Shown: positions 35,415 through 45,000, counted from the first letter of the stretch. The stretch is 64,000 nucleotides of DNA from Sphingobacterium griseoflavum (GCF_014653155.1 NZ_BNAF01000012.1:69141-133140); one strand, 5' to 3'. Notes: generated from the letters alone by a model not told the origin. Made by a program: numbers and translations.

Positions 35415-37097
35415 TTACAGGTTACCCTTCTTCAGTTCGCTAACGGCAAAATCCACTGCACGTGCTGTCAACGCCATATAGGTCAACGAAGGATTTACAC
35501 AAGCTGCAGATGCCATAGCAGCGCCGTCCGTGACGAATACATTTTTTGCATCCCATACTTGATTGTGCTTATTCAACACCGAATTTTTCGGATCTGTCCC
35601 CATACGAGCGGTACCCATCTCGTGGATTCCCATACCGAAGTGGTATTCATTGTCGTAAGTATAGACATCTTTTACACCGATGCGCTCCAACATTTCCTTC
35701 ATATCCTCTTGCATATCCGGACGCATTTTACGTTCGTTGTCTTTGATTTCCATATCCATGGCCAAGACAGGGAGTCCCCATTTATCTTTTTTATCTTTGT
35801 CCAAAAAGATTCTATTTTCGTGATACGGAAGGATCTCTCCAAATGCGGTGAAACCTACCGACCAAGATCCGGGTTCAAGCATGGCATCCTTCCAATCCCC
35901 TCCCACACTCATTTCTGCGATCTCACCCGACCAACGGCCACGACTTGCTGCTCCTTGATAACCGAAACCACGGACATAATCACGCTTTTTATCATCTCCA
36001 GGTACATTCTGAAAACGAGGGACATATAATCCCGTAGGGCGTCTTCCGAAGACATATTTATCCTCATAGCCTTCTATACGGCCTCCGGCACCGCAACGGA
36101 AATGGTGATCCATTGCATTGTGTCCCAACTCGCCCGAACTACTTCCCAAGCCTCCTTCCCAAACGTCCGTTGCTGAATTCATTAACACCCATGTCGAGTT
36201 GAACGCCGACGCACATACAAAGATTACCTTCGCAAAAAACTCGTAAGTCTTTCCTGTTTCTGCATCGACAATTTCCACACCCTTAGCTTTCTGCGAGTCC
36301 TTATCATAGATAATTTTTGATACAATAGAAAACGGCCTGAGCGTTAAATTTCCCGTCGCCATGGCCGGCGGTAAAGTGGAAGATTGCGTACTGAAATAAG
36401 CGCCAAAGTTACACCCCAACCAGCATTGGTTTTGGTATTGACAATTGATCCGTCCGTGATGGGGTTTGGTAATATTGGCCGTACGCCCCATAATAAAATG
36501 GCGTTTGTTCCCATACTCCTTTTTTAAACGATCCGCTAAATCTTTTTCGACCACCGTAAAATCCATAGCTGGTAGAAAATCACCATCAGGCAACACATCT
36601 AGACCATCCCGATTTCCGGAAATACCAGCCCATTTTTCTGCGTAACTATACCATGGTGCGATATCTGCGTAGCGGATTGGCCAATCAGTGCCGTGCCCGT
36701 CTTTTGCATTAGCTTCAAAATCCAGATCGGAAAAACGGTAGCTCTGACGTCCCCACATGAGCGATCGTCCTCCCACATGGTATCCACGAAACCAGTCGAA
36801 CCGCTTTACCTCCGTATACGGACTCTCCTTTTCGTTTACCCAAAAATCGAGATTTTTCTCATTCAAGGGATAGTCACGTTTTAACACGGGATAATCCTCT
36901 TCCATTTGCTTGGTACGCCCTCCTCTATGTGGATACTCCCAAGTATTTTTGTTCGCGTGATAGTCCTTTACGTGCTCGACGTTTCTACCCCGCTCTAACA
37001 TGATGGTCTTTAAACCTTTCTCTGTCAATTCTTTTGCCGCCCAGCCGCCACTAATCCCGGAACCAATGACAATCGCGTCATAAACATTATCTGCCAT
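35415..37097 (-). CDS. GMC family FAD oxidoreductase
   Basis: 560 residues, glucose-methanol-choline family, probably the catalytic subunit of a sugar or alcohol dehydrogenase. FAD-binding dinucleotide motif AIVIGSGISGGWAAKEL (residues 8-24), the GMC signature region GGRSLMWGRQSYRFS, and the C-terminal HEMGTARMGTDPK with the active-site His and VNPSLTYMALTAR. No signal sequence is seen, so export would need a partner, possibly the Tat-bearing subunit 3 of the same operon. GMC plus subunit 3 is reminiscent of periplasmic glucoside 3-dehydrogenase. Substrate unknown. Confidence 0.9.
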   Translation of the reverse strand: MADNVYDAIVIGSGISGGWAAKELTEKGLKTIMLERGRNVEHVKDYHANKNTWEYPHRGGRTKQMEEDYPVLKRDYPLNEKNLDFWVNEKESPYTEVKRFDWFRGYHVGGRSLMWGRQSYRFSDLDFEANAKDGHGTDWPIRYADIAPWYSYAEKWAGISGNRDGLDVLPDGDFLPAMDFTVVEKDLADRLKKEYGNKRHFIMGRTANITKPHHGRINCQYQNQCWLGCNFGAYFSTQSSTLPPAMATGNLTLRPFSIVSKIIYDKDSQKAKGVEIVDAETGKTYEFFAKVIFVCASAFNSTWVLMNSATDVWEGGLGSSSGELGHNAMDHHFRCGAGGRIEGYEDKYVFGRRPTGLYVPRFQNVPGDDKKRDYVRGFGYQGAASRGRWSGEIAEMSVGGDWKDAMLEPGSWSVGFTAFGEILPYHENRIFLDKDKKDKWGLPVLAMDMEIKDNERKMRPDMQEDMKEMLERIGVKDVYTYDNEYHFGMGIHEMGTARMGTDPKNSVLNKHNQVWDAKNVFVTDGAAMASAACVNPSLTYMALTARAVDFAVSELKKGNL

Positions 37098-37116
37098 ATC
37101 TCTCTATTTAGTTTTT

Positions 37117-38361
37117 TTATACAATTTTATTTTCAACTTTTTCATTCTTGAAGAAAAGCAAGAACAACAAAAATACGATGAATGCTATGCCTGCAGGCAC
37201 TAACCATACACGCTGCCAAAAGCTTCCCAAATCGGTCGTCTTGATACCCTCGTACATCGTGCCGATGTAACCTGCAACCCAAAATCCAATTAATTGTCCT
37301 ACTCCATAGGTAGCTAATGTAATCAATCCTTGCGCTGCACTTTTGTATTTTATGCCTGCCTTTGAATCGGTATAGATTTGGCCAGAAACGAAAAAGAAAT
37401 CGTAACAAATGCCGTGTAATGCGATACCGATGAGCAGCATATACATACCAGAGCCCGCATCACCGTAAGCAAAAAGCAAATAACGGATTGCCCACGCCAG
37501 CATACCTATAAGAATGGTGTTTTTGAATCCAAAGCGTGTAAAAAATATAGGCAATAATAACAGGCATAATGCTTCTGATATTTGACCAATGGTCATAAAT
37601 CCGGTAACATTCTCCATGCCTACCTCACCGAGGAAATTATTTGCATTTTGGTAATAAAATGCGAGTGGAATACAGATTAAGATCGAGGAAACAAAAAATA
37701 CCAAAAAGTTTTTGTCTTTCAACAATTTGACGGCATCCAACCCAATGATCGATGCGAACGATGGTTTTTCCGATGAATCGATCTTTGTGGGAGGGGTCTT
37801 GGGTAAGATAAAACTGAACAAACCTAGCAACAAAGAACCGACAGCAGCCATCAAAAACGTATTTTTCAATAATCCACTTGCAACACCTTCACTAGAATCC
37901 CAATGGAAGAGAAAGGAAATGCTTAACCCAGCTGCAATCCATCCGATAGTACCCCAAATACGAATCGTGGAAAATTGCTTTTCCGGATTAGTCAACTGCC
38001 TGAACGAAACTGAATTGACCAACGCTAGGGTTGGCATAAATAAAATCATGTAGGCAAATACGTAGGGGAAAAACGTGGTGATATCGGTTGCTTGGTACAT
38101 CAAGTACATCAGCAAAGCACCGATAAGGTGCAAAACGCCCAAAATCCGCTCTGCATTGAAGAAACGATCGGCTATCATACCGATAATGAAAGGCGCAATG
38201 ATAGCTCCCCAAGATTGAGTAGAGAATACATTAGCAATCTCAAAACCAGAGGCATTTAAATTGACAGGAAGGAACCTTCCTAAGGTAACGAACCATGCTC
38301 CCCAAATAAAGAACTCGAGGAACATCATAAATGAAAGTTTAAATCTTATTGATGTTGACAT
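37117..38361 (-). CDS. Nucleoside:H+ symporter-type MFS transporter
   Basis: 414 residues with twelve membrane helices. It starts MSTSIRFKLSFMMFLEFFIW and matches the NupG/NHS branch of the major facilitator superfamily, which in Bacteroidota often accompanies sugar-oxidoreductase genes. It probably imports the product of the periplasmic reaction. It is 75 bases downstream of the TIM-barrel gene, and TATTTTTG (plus 38408-38415) could be an internal -7 box. A 19-base gap follows to the GMC gene. Confidence 0.88.
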   Translation of the reverse strand: MSTSIRFKLSFMMFLEFFIWGAWFVTLGRFLPVNLNASGFEIANVFSTQSWGAIIAPFIIGMIADRFFNAERILGVLHLIGALLMYLMYQATDITTFFPYVFAYMILFMPTLALVNSVSFRQLTNPEKQFSTIRIWGTIGWIAAGLSISFLFHWDSSEGVASGLLKNTFLMAAVGSLLLGLFSFILPKTPPTKIDSSEKPSFASIIGLDAVKLLKDKNFLVFFVSSILICIPLAFYYQNANNFLGEVGMENVTGFMTIGQISEALCLLLLPIFFTRFGFKNTILIGMLAWAIRYLLFAYGDAGSGMYMLLIGIALHGICYDFFFVSGQIYTDSKAGIKYKSAAQGLITLATYGVGQLIGFWVAGYIGTMYEGIKTTDLGSFWQRVWLVPAGIAFIVFLLFLLFFKNEKVENKIV

Positions 38362-38437
38362 CTGCTGATAGGTTTATAGTATAAATATATTACTTCTTCG
38401 TAAATAACAAAAATATTTTGCTGCTAAAATCATTTAG

Positions 38438-39346
38438 CTAAAAGTTGTCCACTTCCCTATACGCTGCCAACAGGGCTTTTTCCCCTTCCACACCCGCCTT
38501 CGACATACCATGTTCCATCCCCACAATACCGGTGTAGCCTTTTTCTTTCAGCCATTTGAATACATTCTTGTAATTTATCTCGCCTGTCGTCGGTTCGCGG
38601 CGTCCTGGGTTGTCGCCCACTTGTATATAAGCAATCTCGCTCCAGCAAGTATTCATTAGGTTGATCAAGTTACCTTCATTTTTCTGCTGGTGGTAGGCAT
38701 CATACAATATCTTGCAAGATGGGCTTCCCACTGCTTTGCAAATTTCATAGGTTTGGTCGGTAAAGCGCAAAAATAGATCGGGCGTATCGCTCAAAGGTTC
38801 CAGTACCATGGTCATACCGTGGGGCTCAAAAATTTCCGCTCCTCTCTTCAAGGCTTCGATCACATTGGCGGTTTGTACGCCAATGGGCAAATTGCGATGA
38901 TAGTCGCCGGGAACAACCGTGGCCCATTTCGCATTGACCCGCTTAGCTGTTTCTACAGACTCGCGACATCCCTTCAGGAATATGTCAACATACTCTTGCT
39001 TGCCAGCCGCTAAAGTATTGGCACCATTGCCCCCTTTTGGCACAACAAAAACCCCCATGCGCATCCCTAGTTTTGCCAAGGTATCCCCTATTTTCTGTTG
39101 TTCATCCAAAGGGCGCCCTGGCAAACCATTGTCTTCGATGCTGCGGAAGCCCAACTCGTGCATATACTTAATTTCGTCGATAAAACTCTTGCCTGCCGTC
39201 GCAGCAAACATTCCTTGATGGGGTGCATAGTCCAGTTTAAAGGTCGCACCATTCGTCTGTTTTTCTTGGGCCATACTTTCATTGGTTAAAAGGACCGAAC
39301 TACCAAGTAGTGCCGCTCCACTTTTTATAAAATCTGATCTTTTCAT
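38438..39346 (-). CDS. Sugar phosphate isomerase/epimerase-like TIM-barrel protein
   Basis: 302 residues with a signal-like N-terminus (MKRSDFIKSGAALLGSSVLL, near-Tat with only one canonical Arg). AP endonuclease 2/xylose isomerase-like TIM barrel, close to hydroxypyruvate isomerase or inosose isomerase families. Metal-site residues are visible as VLEPLSDTPDLF, KILYDAYHQQ, YIQVGDNPGRREP and GMEHGMS. It probably acts in the periplasm on a keto-sugar or inosose made by the neighbouring oxidoreductases. It precedes the MFS gene and follows ApbE by 10 bases. Confidence 0.85.
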   Translation of the reverse strand: MKRSDFIKSGAALLGSSVLLTNESMAQEKQTNGATFKLDYAPHQGMFAATAGKSFIDEIKYMHELGFRSIEDNGLPGRPLDEQQKIGDTLAKLGMRMGVFVVPKGGNGANTLAAGKQEYVDIFLKGCRESVETAKRVNAKWATVVPGDYHRNLPIGVQTANVIEALKRGAEIFEPHGMTMVLEPLSDTPDLFLRFTDQTYEICKAVGSPSCKILYDAYHQQKNEGNLINLMNTCWSEIAYIQVGDNPGRREPTTGEINYKNVFKWLKEKGYTGIVGMEHGMSKAGVEGEKALLAAYREVDNF

Positions 39347-39356
39347 CGGATGCGCA

Positions 39357-40343
39357 TTAATTTTTTATATAACGAGAAAAACCCTTCGAAAAGGCTTCTT
39401 TGAACTCATTATCTTGTTTGTAAATAATATAAACCTCTATTTCTTTCATTTGATCTGCAAATGTAATCGCCTCTTCGGGCGATAAGGCCATGAATACATT
39501 GTCATATGCATCAGCGTCCATGGCCGTGGACGCGACGACTGTTACACTTGCAACATTGTTTTGTAAAGGGTATCCATCCTGCGGATGGATGTGATGATGA
39601 ATCTTTTTGCCTAGGTAGTCGAATGTCTTGCGGTAGTTACCGGATGTCGTCACAGACCTGTCGGACAATTGTAACACAAAACGTGAAGAGCCCAAACCCG
39701 CAGGCCGCTCAATCGCAATTTCAAAAGGTTTACGTTGTTCTTTCAATCCACGAGTTCGGATTTCTCCGCCCACTTCCACTAGGTAATTGCTACTACCCAA
39801 TTTATCCAGCAGCTCGGCCAACACATCCACCGTGTAGCCTTGAGCAATACCGTTAAGGTCAATCGCTGTACGTTTATCGTTCTTGTAAAGTTTGTTCTTC
39901 CGTAGCCTCAATTTCTGCATGCCGACAAATTGCAGCACGCTGTCAACAGCTGCTTGATCCGGCATCTTGCTGATGCGTTTCGCGCCGAAACCCCACAGCT
40001 CCACCAGTGGCTTAACAGTAATATCAAAAAGTCCGTCCGATGCTTTATGCACCTCCTTCGCACGGCGCACTACCCTTTCCATATGCGGATCCAAAACCAG
40101 CATTTTCCGATCAGGACTGTTAAACCTACTGATTAAGGAGTTGGAAAGATATAAGGACATGGATCGATCGATAACCGCCAAAACACTGTCGACTTGATCT
40201 TTCGATACCAGGACGCTATCCGCATAGTATTGTAGGCAATACGTTGTTCCCTGAGCGCGTCCTTCAATAACGAATTTAGGTTGTTGTGCGTGAGCACGAC
40301 AACCTAAAATAACACAAAGGATTATGGCAAATGAACGCGACAA
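39357..40343 (-). CDS. apbE: FAD:protein FMN transferase ApbE
   Basis: 328 residues with a signal peptide ending near AHAQ (residue 19). It has the family's flavin-site elements GLFDITVKPLVELWGFG, AIDLNGIAQGYTVD, VEVGGEIRTRG and ASTAMDADAYDN. ApbE attaches FMN covalently to a Thr of a partner's D(g/a)xxx(T/S) motif. No obvious flavinylated partner is in this operon, so the target may be elsewhere, or it may serve one of the cluster's enzymes. It lies 3 bases after the Gfo/Idh/MocA gene and 10 before the TIM-barrel gene. Confidence 0.9.
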   Translation of the reverse strand: MSRSFAIILCVILGCRAHAQQPKFVIEGRAQGTTYCLQYYADSVLVSKDQVDSVLAVIDRSMSLYLSNSLISRFNSPDRKMLVLDPHMERVVRRAKEVHKASDGLFDITVKPLVELWGFGAKRISKMPDQAAVDSVLQFVGMQKLRLRKNKLYKNDKRTAIDLNGIAQGYTVDVLAELLDKLGSSNYLVEVGGEIRTRGLKEQRKPFEIAIERPAGLGSSRFVLQLSDRSVTTSGNYRKTFDYLGKKIHHHIHPQDGYPLQNNVASVTVVASTAMDADAYDNVFMALSPEEAITFADQMKEIEVYIIYKQDNEFKEAFSKGFSRYIKN

Positions 40344-40346
40344 CCT

Positions 40347-41660
40347 TTAAATGTATAACGCGGTGTTTATCCCTGGGATTGCTACGTTGTAAGCACCATC
40401 TTCGTTGGGAACGATCTTTGGCTTCGCATCCCACGCATATACGGCGGGAGATAAATCCACTTCAGAGGTTAACGCTTTGTCCCATTTGATTACCTTTCCG
40501 GTATAGCAAGCCAAACGGCCAATTATTCCCGTCAAGGTACTGTATGCGCCATATTCGGTATTATCGAATTTATACTCGTTTTTAGCAATCGCTTCGAAGA
40601 GCTCTTTATGCTCTTGCTGGTAAGCGTTTGGATTTCCTTTGGGGTCGTGCCTGTAGATCTCATTGCCTTTGGCGTCCCAAAGAACAGCCTGATTACTAGC
40701 AGATAAGTAAACTCTACCTTTAGACGCTTGGAAGGTTTCATCGACTCTATTGGAAATGCCTTCAAAATGTCTACATTGACTGTACACTACGGTCCCATCA
40801 TCGTAAGTGAGTTCCACGGCAAAGTTGTCATAAATCTCCCCGTACTCTTTGCCTGTTCGATGCGCCCGGCTTCCCGTCCCTTGTATAGACACGGGATATT
40901 TGCCTTTTACCCAATTAGCGACATCGATGTTATGCACATGTTGCTCTACAATATGATCCCCGCACAACCAATTAAAATAATACCAGTTACGCATTTGGTA
41001 TTCCATTTCGGTTTGCGAAGCTTGACGTGGCCGTACCCAAACACCACCGCTGTTCCAATACACCTGGCCGGCATAGACATCGCCTATGGCACCGTCCTGA
41101 ATACGTTTTATAGCTTCCCGATAATTTGTTTGGTAACGCCGCTGCAATCCCACCACGACGTTCAGCTTCTTTTTCTTGGCCTCTTCTGCAGCCGCCAATA
41201 CCTTCCGGATCCCCGGAATATCGACAGCTACCGGTTTTTCCATAAACACATGCTTACCTGCTTTTACCGCTTCCTCAAAGTGCAAAGGCCTAAAGCCGGG
41301 CGGAGTCGTCAACAGCACGACATCGGCATCCTTTATTGCAGCTTTGTAAGCGTCAAAACCAACGTATCTGCGGCTGTCCGGTACGTCCACCTTATCACCA
41401 AATTTTTCCTTCAGTGTATTGTAGGTTGATTGAAGGTTATCTTGAAAGGCATCCGCCATTGCGACAAGCTTGATGTTCTGTCCAGAAGCAAAAGCATCAA
41501 ATGCTGCACCGGTTCCCCTTCCGCCACAGCCAATCAGCGCAATTTTTATCTCGTCGGATCCGGCAGCGAAAACACTGCCCACAGGCGTCGAAGCCAAAAC
41601 CGTGGCACCGGCTAATGCCGAACCCGCCTTGATAAAATCTCGTCTTTTAAAATTATCCAT
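40347..41660 (-). CDS. Tat-exported Gfo/Idh/MocA oxidoreductase (second copy)
   Basis: 437 residues. Twin-arginine signal FKRRDFIKAGSAL, Rossmann NAD(P) site ALIGCGGRGTGAAF, and the family motif VFMEKPVAVD with the catalytic Lys. It differs strongly from the first copy in this cluster, so the two probably catalyse different steps. It follows the SUMF1-fold gene by 26 bases. Substrate not determined. Confidence 0.9.
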   Translation of the reverse strand: MDNFKRRDFIKAGSALAGATVLASTPVGSVFAAGSDEIKIALIGCGGRGTGAAFDAFASGQNIKLVAMADAFQDNLQSTYNTLKEKFGDKVDVPDSRRYVGFDAYKAAIKDADVVLLTTPPGFRPLHFEEAVKAGKHVFMEKPVAVDIPGIRKVLAAAEEAKKKKLNVVVGLQRRYQTNYREAIKRIQDGAIGDVYAGQVYWNSGGVWVRPRQASQTEMEYQMRNWYYFNWLCGDHIVEQHVHNIDVANWVKGKYPVSIQGTGSRAHRTGKEYGEIYDNFAVELTYDDGTVVYSQCRHFEGISNRVDETFQASKGRVYLSASNQAVLWDAKGNEIYRHDPKGNPNAYQQEHKELFEAIAKNEYKFDNTEYGAYSTLTGIIGRLACYTGKVIKWDKALTSEVDLSPAVYAWDAKPKIVPNEDGAYNVAIPGINTALYI

Positions 41661-41686
41661 AGTTATTTAGCGTTTATAATGTTTCT

Positions 41687-42673
41687 TTAGAAGTCTTTTA
41701 TTGGTGCTTTATCATAGTAAGACATGATCTCTTGCGGCGAAGGTTTTACTACTGGGCGCACCAGTCGTAGTCCCACGAAAGGCGCTTCCGGAAACCACCA
41801 GTTGGACTTGGGGATCTGCGGATCCAGTTGCTTCCAAAAAGGATCTGACGCGCCGCGCGCCGCAGATCGAAGATCTGTTGCTTGGCTTTCGAATGAGCCG
41901 CCCCGAACACTATGTGGGTAAAGGGTCGTTGGTATGGCCACCGGATCTTCTGCTACCTTATCGGCAAACTGTTGGTAAAAATCAGGTATGTATTGGTCGT
42001 AGGTCCACTCAGCAACGTTCCCCAACATGTCAAATAGTCCCCAAGCGTTCGGTTTCTTTTTTCCGACCGGCGAGGTTTGCGCATCACTATTTGCCGCAAA
42101 CCAAGCATACTCCGTTAGCTTCGTCACATCATCCCCGAAATAGTATGCCGTTTGGGACCCCGCACGGCAAGCATATTCCCACTCCGCTTCGGTCGGCAAT
42201 CTGTAAAACTCTCCCGTTCGTACGTAAAGCCATTTACAGAATTGTATGGCGTTGTAGTGTGTCATCGCTAAAGCTGGATGCCCCTCTTTACCCATGCCGA
42301 AAGTCATATCTAAATAAGGTTTGGTGGGACGGGTGACGGCATCTACATCAGGATCAACCGCTCCATCCAAAGTTCTAGTCGCTTCAAGGTCTTTGTAGAC
42401 AAAAGGTTCATAGAGATCCCAGGTCACCTCGAAGGTTCCCATCCAAAACGGATCGAGCTTAACTTGATGCGCAGGCTTTTCATCGTCCCGTCCATCCTTG
42501 ACGCTGCCCATAGTGAACATACCGCCAGGAATCGCTTCCATCGAAAATTCGAGATTTGTACCAGAAAGCTTTTGTGTGTAGCGTTCGTGTTTGGTTTGTG
42601 CAACAGTCCATAAGCCGGCCGTTAACAAGCTAAAAAAAATGACACTCTTCTTTACAATATTCGTTATCATCAA
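41687..42673 (-). CDS. SUMF1/FGE-fold lipoprotein-like protein
   Basis: 328 residues with an N-terminal signal sequence. It carries the formylglycine-generating-enzyme fold: GGMFTMGSVKDGRDDEKPAH, RLPTEAEWEYACRAG, GNVAEWTYDQY and SVRGGSFES. The two active-site cysteines of true FGE, normally in the segment after RGGSW, are absent (ESQATDLRSAARG), so it is not expected to make formylglycine; a structural or binding role is more likely. It is the first gene of the cluster. Confidence 0.85.
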   Translation of the reverse strand: MMITNIVKKSVIFFSLLTAGLWTVAQTKHERYTQKLSGTNLEFSMEAIPGGMFTMGSVKDGRDDEKPAHQVKLDPFWMGTFEVTWDLYEPFVYKDLEATRTLDGAVDPDVDAVTRPTKPYLDMTFGMGKEGHPALAMTHYNAIQFCKWLYVRTGEFYRLPTEAEWEYACRAGSQTAYYFGDDVTKLTEYAWFAANSDAQTSPVGKKKPNAWGLFDMLGNVAEWTYDQYIPDFYQQFADKVAEDPVAIPTTLYPHSVRGGSFESQATDLRSAARGASDPFWKQLDPQIPKSNWWFPEAPFVGLRLVRPVVKPSPQEIMSYYDKAPIKDF

Positions 42674-42752
42674 CCTAGATTTTTATAAATCGGAATTAAA
42701 TATAGAAATTATATTGTAAAAAATACACTAAGCGAGCTTTACAACAAGCAAG

Positions 42753-43664
42753 TTACAAAAAGGAAATCAATAGCGAATAAAGCAATCTGGTAGTTAGCAG
42801 ACCACATAAAATACTAAAACCAATGACAGTATGGCCCAATTTACTATTTAGGTTAAACTGCTGCAGAAGCATACTGGTTGCTACCAAACTTGGCATACCC
42901 ATTTCGAAAACAGCAATTTGCGGAACCTGGCCCCGAATACCGGAAAAATAGCAGATCGCCAGCAACAAAATCGGCGCCATGAGCAGTTTGTACATCAAAG
43001 AGATACCAACAGCCCACATCTCTGATCTATAAAATGAAAATGAAAGCTGCATACCAATAGAGAATAATGCCAAGGGAGAAACGGTAGTTGCCAGTTGGGC
43101 GAAAAAGCTTTCTAGAGGCGATAAATCAATAAAATGAGGGATAGACAAGGCAGCTAAACATCCCCATAAGGGAGGAAATGACAGAACACGCTTGAGCAAA
43201 TAGCTGGGCGAAATCATACTGTTCCTATCGGGTTGACCCTTGATCGCGATGACAGTACCCACACTGGACAACAAAAAAAAAGTCATTTGATCGCTGATGA
43301 TCGCCCAACGTAGAGCCGTTTCACCAAAATAGGTTGCGACAAGCGGAAAGCCGACAAACGATGTGTTACTAAAACCCGCCACCAACATCAGGCTATGGGC
43401 TGTACGACGGGAGAATCCCGCACGGGTTTGCCACAGCCTCATAAATACAATGGCGCCAAGCAACACAAAAATGGGTGTCAGCAACAACACAAAAAAATCA
43501 TTGTTCCATTGCAAACCCGGCAAATAACGAAACGAGGTAGCTGGCAATCCTATGTAGATAATCCAAACGTTAATGCTTTTAAAACTATTTGCAGGCAAAA
43601 CATGCCGTTCTTTCAGCAAATATCCAGCAAACAAACAGAACAAAATAATCAGGAAATTTGACAT
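42753..43664 (-). CDS. AEC family transporter
   Basis: 303 residues from the ATG at 43664; an ATG at 43757 would add 31 unlikely residues. Ten hydrophobic helices of the auxin efflux carrier family, which export or exchange organic acids and other small molecules. Family features are the N-terminal LLKERHVLP, the central IKGQPD loop, and the SLVATSMLLQQF end segment. It reads toward the sugar-oxidation cluster, 79 bases upstream of its first gene, and could be transcribed with it. A promoter is not clear. Confidence 0.85.
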   Translation of the reverse strand: MSNFLIILFCLFAGYLLKERHVLPANSFKSINVWIIYIGLPATSFRYLPGLQWNNDFFVLLLTPIFVLLGAIVFMRLWQTRAGFSRRTAHSLMLVAGFSNTSFVGFPLVATYFGETALRWAIISDQMTFFLLSSVGTVIAIKGQPDRNSMISPSYLLKRVLSFPPLWGCLAALSIPHFIDLSPLESFFAQLATTVSPLALFSIGMQLSFSFYRSEMWAVGISLMYKLLMAPILLLAICYFSGIRGQVPQIAVFEMGMPSLVATSMLLQQFNLNSKLGHTVIGFSILCGLLTTRLLYSLLISFL

Positions 43665-43773
43665 ACAAAAGTAAAGACTGATATTGCAATATTGTAAAAA
43701 GGAATTCTTCCTCGGTAATTTCTCGGAAATTAATAACTTTGCGCGCAAAGTTATCAAATAGTTGGAACATACA

Positions 43774-44907
43774 TTGAAAAAAATACGCTATATAACAGGC
43801 CTAGCCTTGTTTTGGACAATAGCATCGGTTGCGCAAACAGATAGTATCCCTGCCGCTAAAGCTCCGCGAAATCCGCTAATAATCGAATTGGAGGTAGAAA
43901 ATGGTGGGATTTTAGCATCTCGAGAAGTAAAACAGACTGCATTTCAGCAAGCTTACTACAACGGCGTCAATCTAAAGGTTGGATGGAAAATACAACACAG
44001 TAGCGACCAGTACTTCAAACTATACAATAATCCAATATACGGGATTGGGCTCTACAGCAGCACGTTTAATACAGATATTATCGGCAGCCCTTACGCGCTT
44101 TACGGTTTTATGCAATCACCATTTGGTAATTTGGAAAATGAGCGATGGGGATTTGATTACCGTATTGGCTTAGGCATATCTGGAAACTTCAGGCCTTACG
44201 ATGAAGAAACAAACCCGCTAAACATCGTAATTGGCGCACGCAACAACGTCTTTATAGATTTAGGTATTCGTGCACAATATAAATTGAATAATCATTGGCG
44301 TGCCGGGGCAGGTCTGGCCTTCCACCATTTTTCCAACGGAGCCATGCGCTTGCCCAACAAAGGAGTAAACCTAATCCCTGTTACAGCATCCATCACCTAT
44401 CAACCTTATGGAGAGACTACATTGCCCGATAAAAGTCATATTGAACCATACAACGATAACATCATGTACCATATCAACTACGGCATGGGTTGGAAACAAT
44501 TGGAACGAGATATTGATCGTCGGTTCTTAAAAATGACGGTGAGCACCTATGCAAGTAAACACGTATCGCACAAGTGGCGCATGGGGGCGGGCGTCGATAT
44601 TTTCTATTCCGAATCTGGCAACAACGATGAAATAGCCGGAGACAAAAGTGGTCGTCTCAGTTCAAAATTATCTTATGGACCATCCTATTACCTCGTACAC
44701 GTATTGACCCGTGACTTGGTACTAAACGGAAATGTAGGTTACTATCTACACAAACAATATTTCAACGGAGAAATTACCCGCATTTTTCTCCGGGCTGGTG
44801 CACGCTATTATGTATACAAAAACATCAATGCAGGTGTGTCCATTAAAGCACATAAAGGGAAAGCAGATTTCATTGAATGGACAATGGGCTACACATTCAA
44901 CAGATAG
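43774..44907 (+). CDS. PagL-like lipid A deacylase (acyloxyacyl hydrolase)
   Basis: About 377 residues from a TTG at 43774; an alternative TTG at 43762 adds four. No ATG fits upstream. Signal peptide ending near SVAQ. Outer-membrane barrel with the catalytic motif FHHFSNGAMRLPNKG, like the His-Ser site of PagL/acyloxyacyl hydrolases that remove the 3-O acyl chain of lipid A. The C-terminus ends in an aromatic (YTFNR). Longer than classical PagL (about 170), with an extra periplasmic or barrel region, as in the Bacteroidota subfamily. Confidence 0.75.
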   Translation: MKKIRYITGLALFWTIASVAQTDSIPAAKAPRNPLIIELEVENGGILASREVKQTAFQQAYYNGVNLKVGWKIQHSSDQYFKLYNNPIYGIGLYSSTFNTDIIGSPYALYGFMQSPFGNLENERWGFDYRIGLGISGNFRPYDEETNPLNIVIGARNNVFIDLGIRAQYKLNNHWRAGAGLAFHHFSNGAMRLPNKGVNLIPVTASITYQPYGETTLPDKSHIEPYNDNIMYHINYGMGWKQLERDIDRRFLKMTVSTYASKHVSHKWRMGAGVDIFYSESGNNDEIAGDKSGRLSSKLSYGPSYYLVHVLTRDLVLNGNVGYYLHKQYFNGEITRIFLRAGARYYVYKNINAGVSIKAHKGKADFIEWTMGYTFNR

Positions 44908-44932
44908 CAGCCTTGATCTAGCCTGAAACACG

Positions 44933-44957
44933 AAAAAAAGGACGCATCCTTTTTTTC
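44933..44957. terminator. Terminator between the deacylase and the LEA-like gene
   Basis: A 10-bp stem, AAAAAAAGGA/TCCTTTTTTT, with a CGCA loop, flanked by poly-A and poly-T. It fits as a bidirectional terminator between two convergent genes. Confidence 0.75.
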
Positions 44958-45000
44958 ATGCCGTAGTTCTATACAGACAGCATCTCTTTAAACCGCATTG

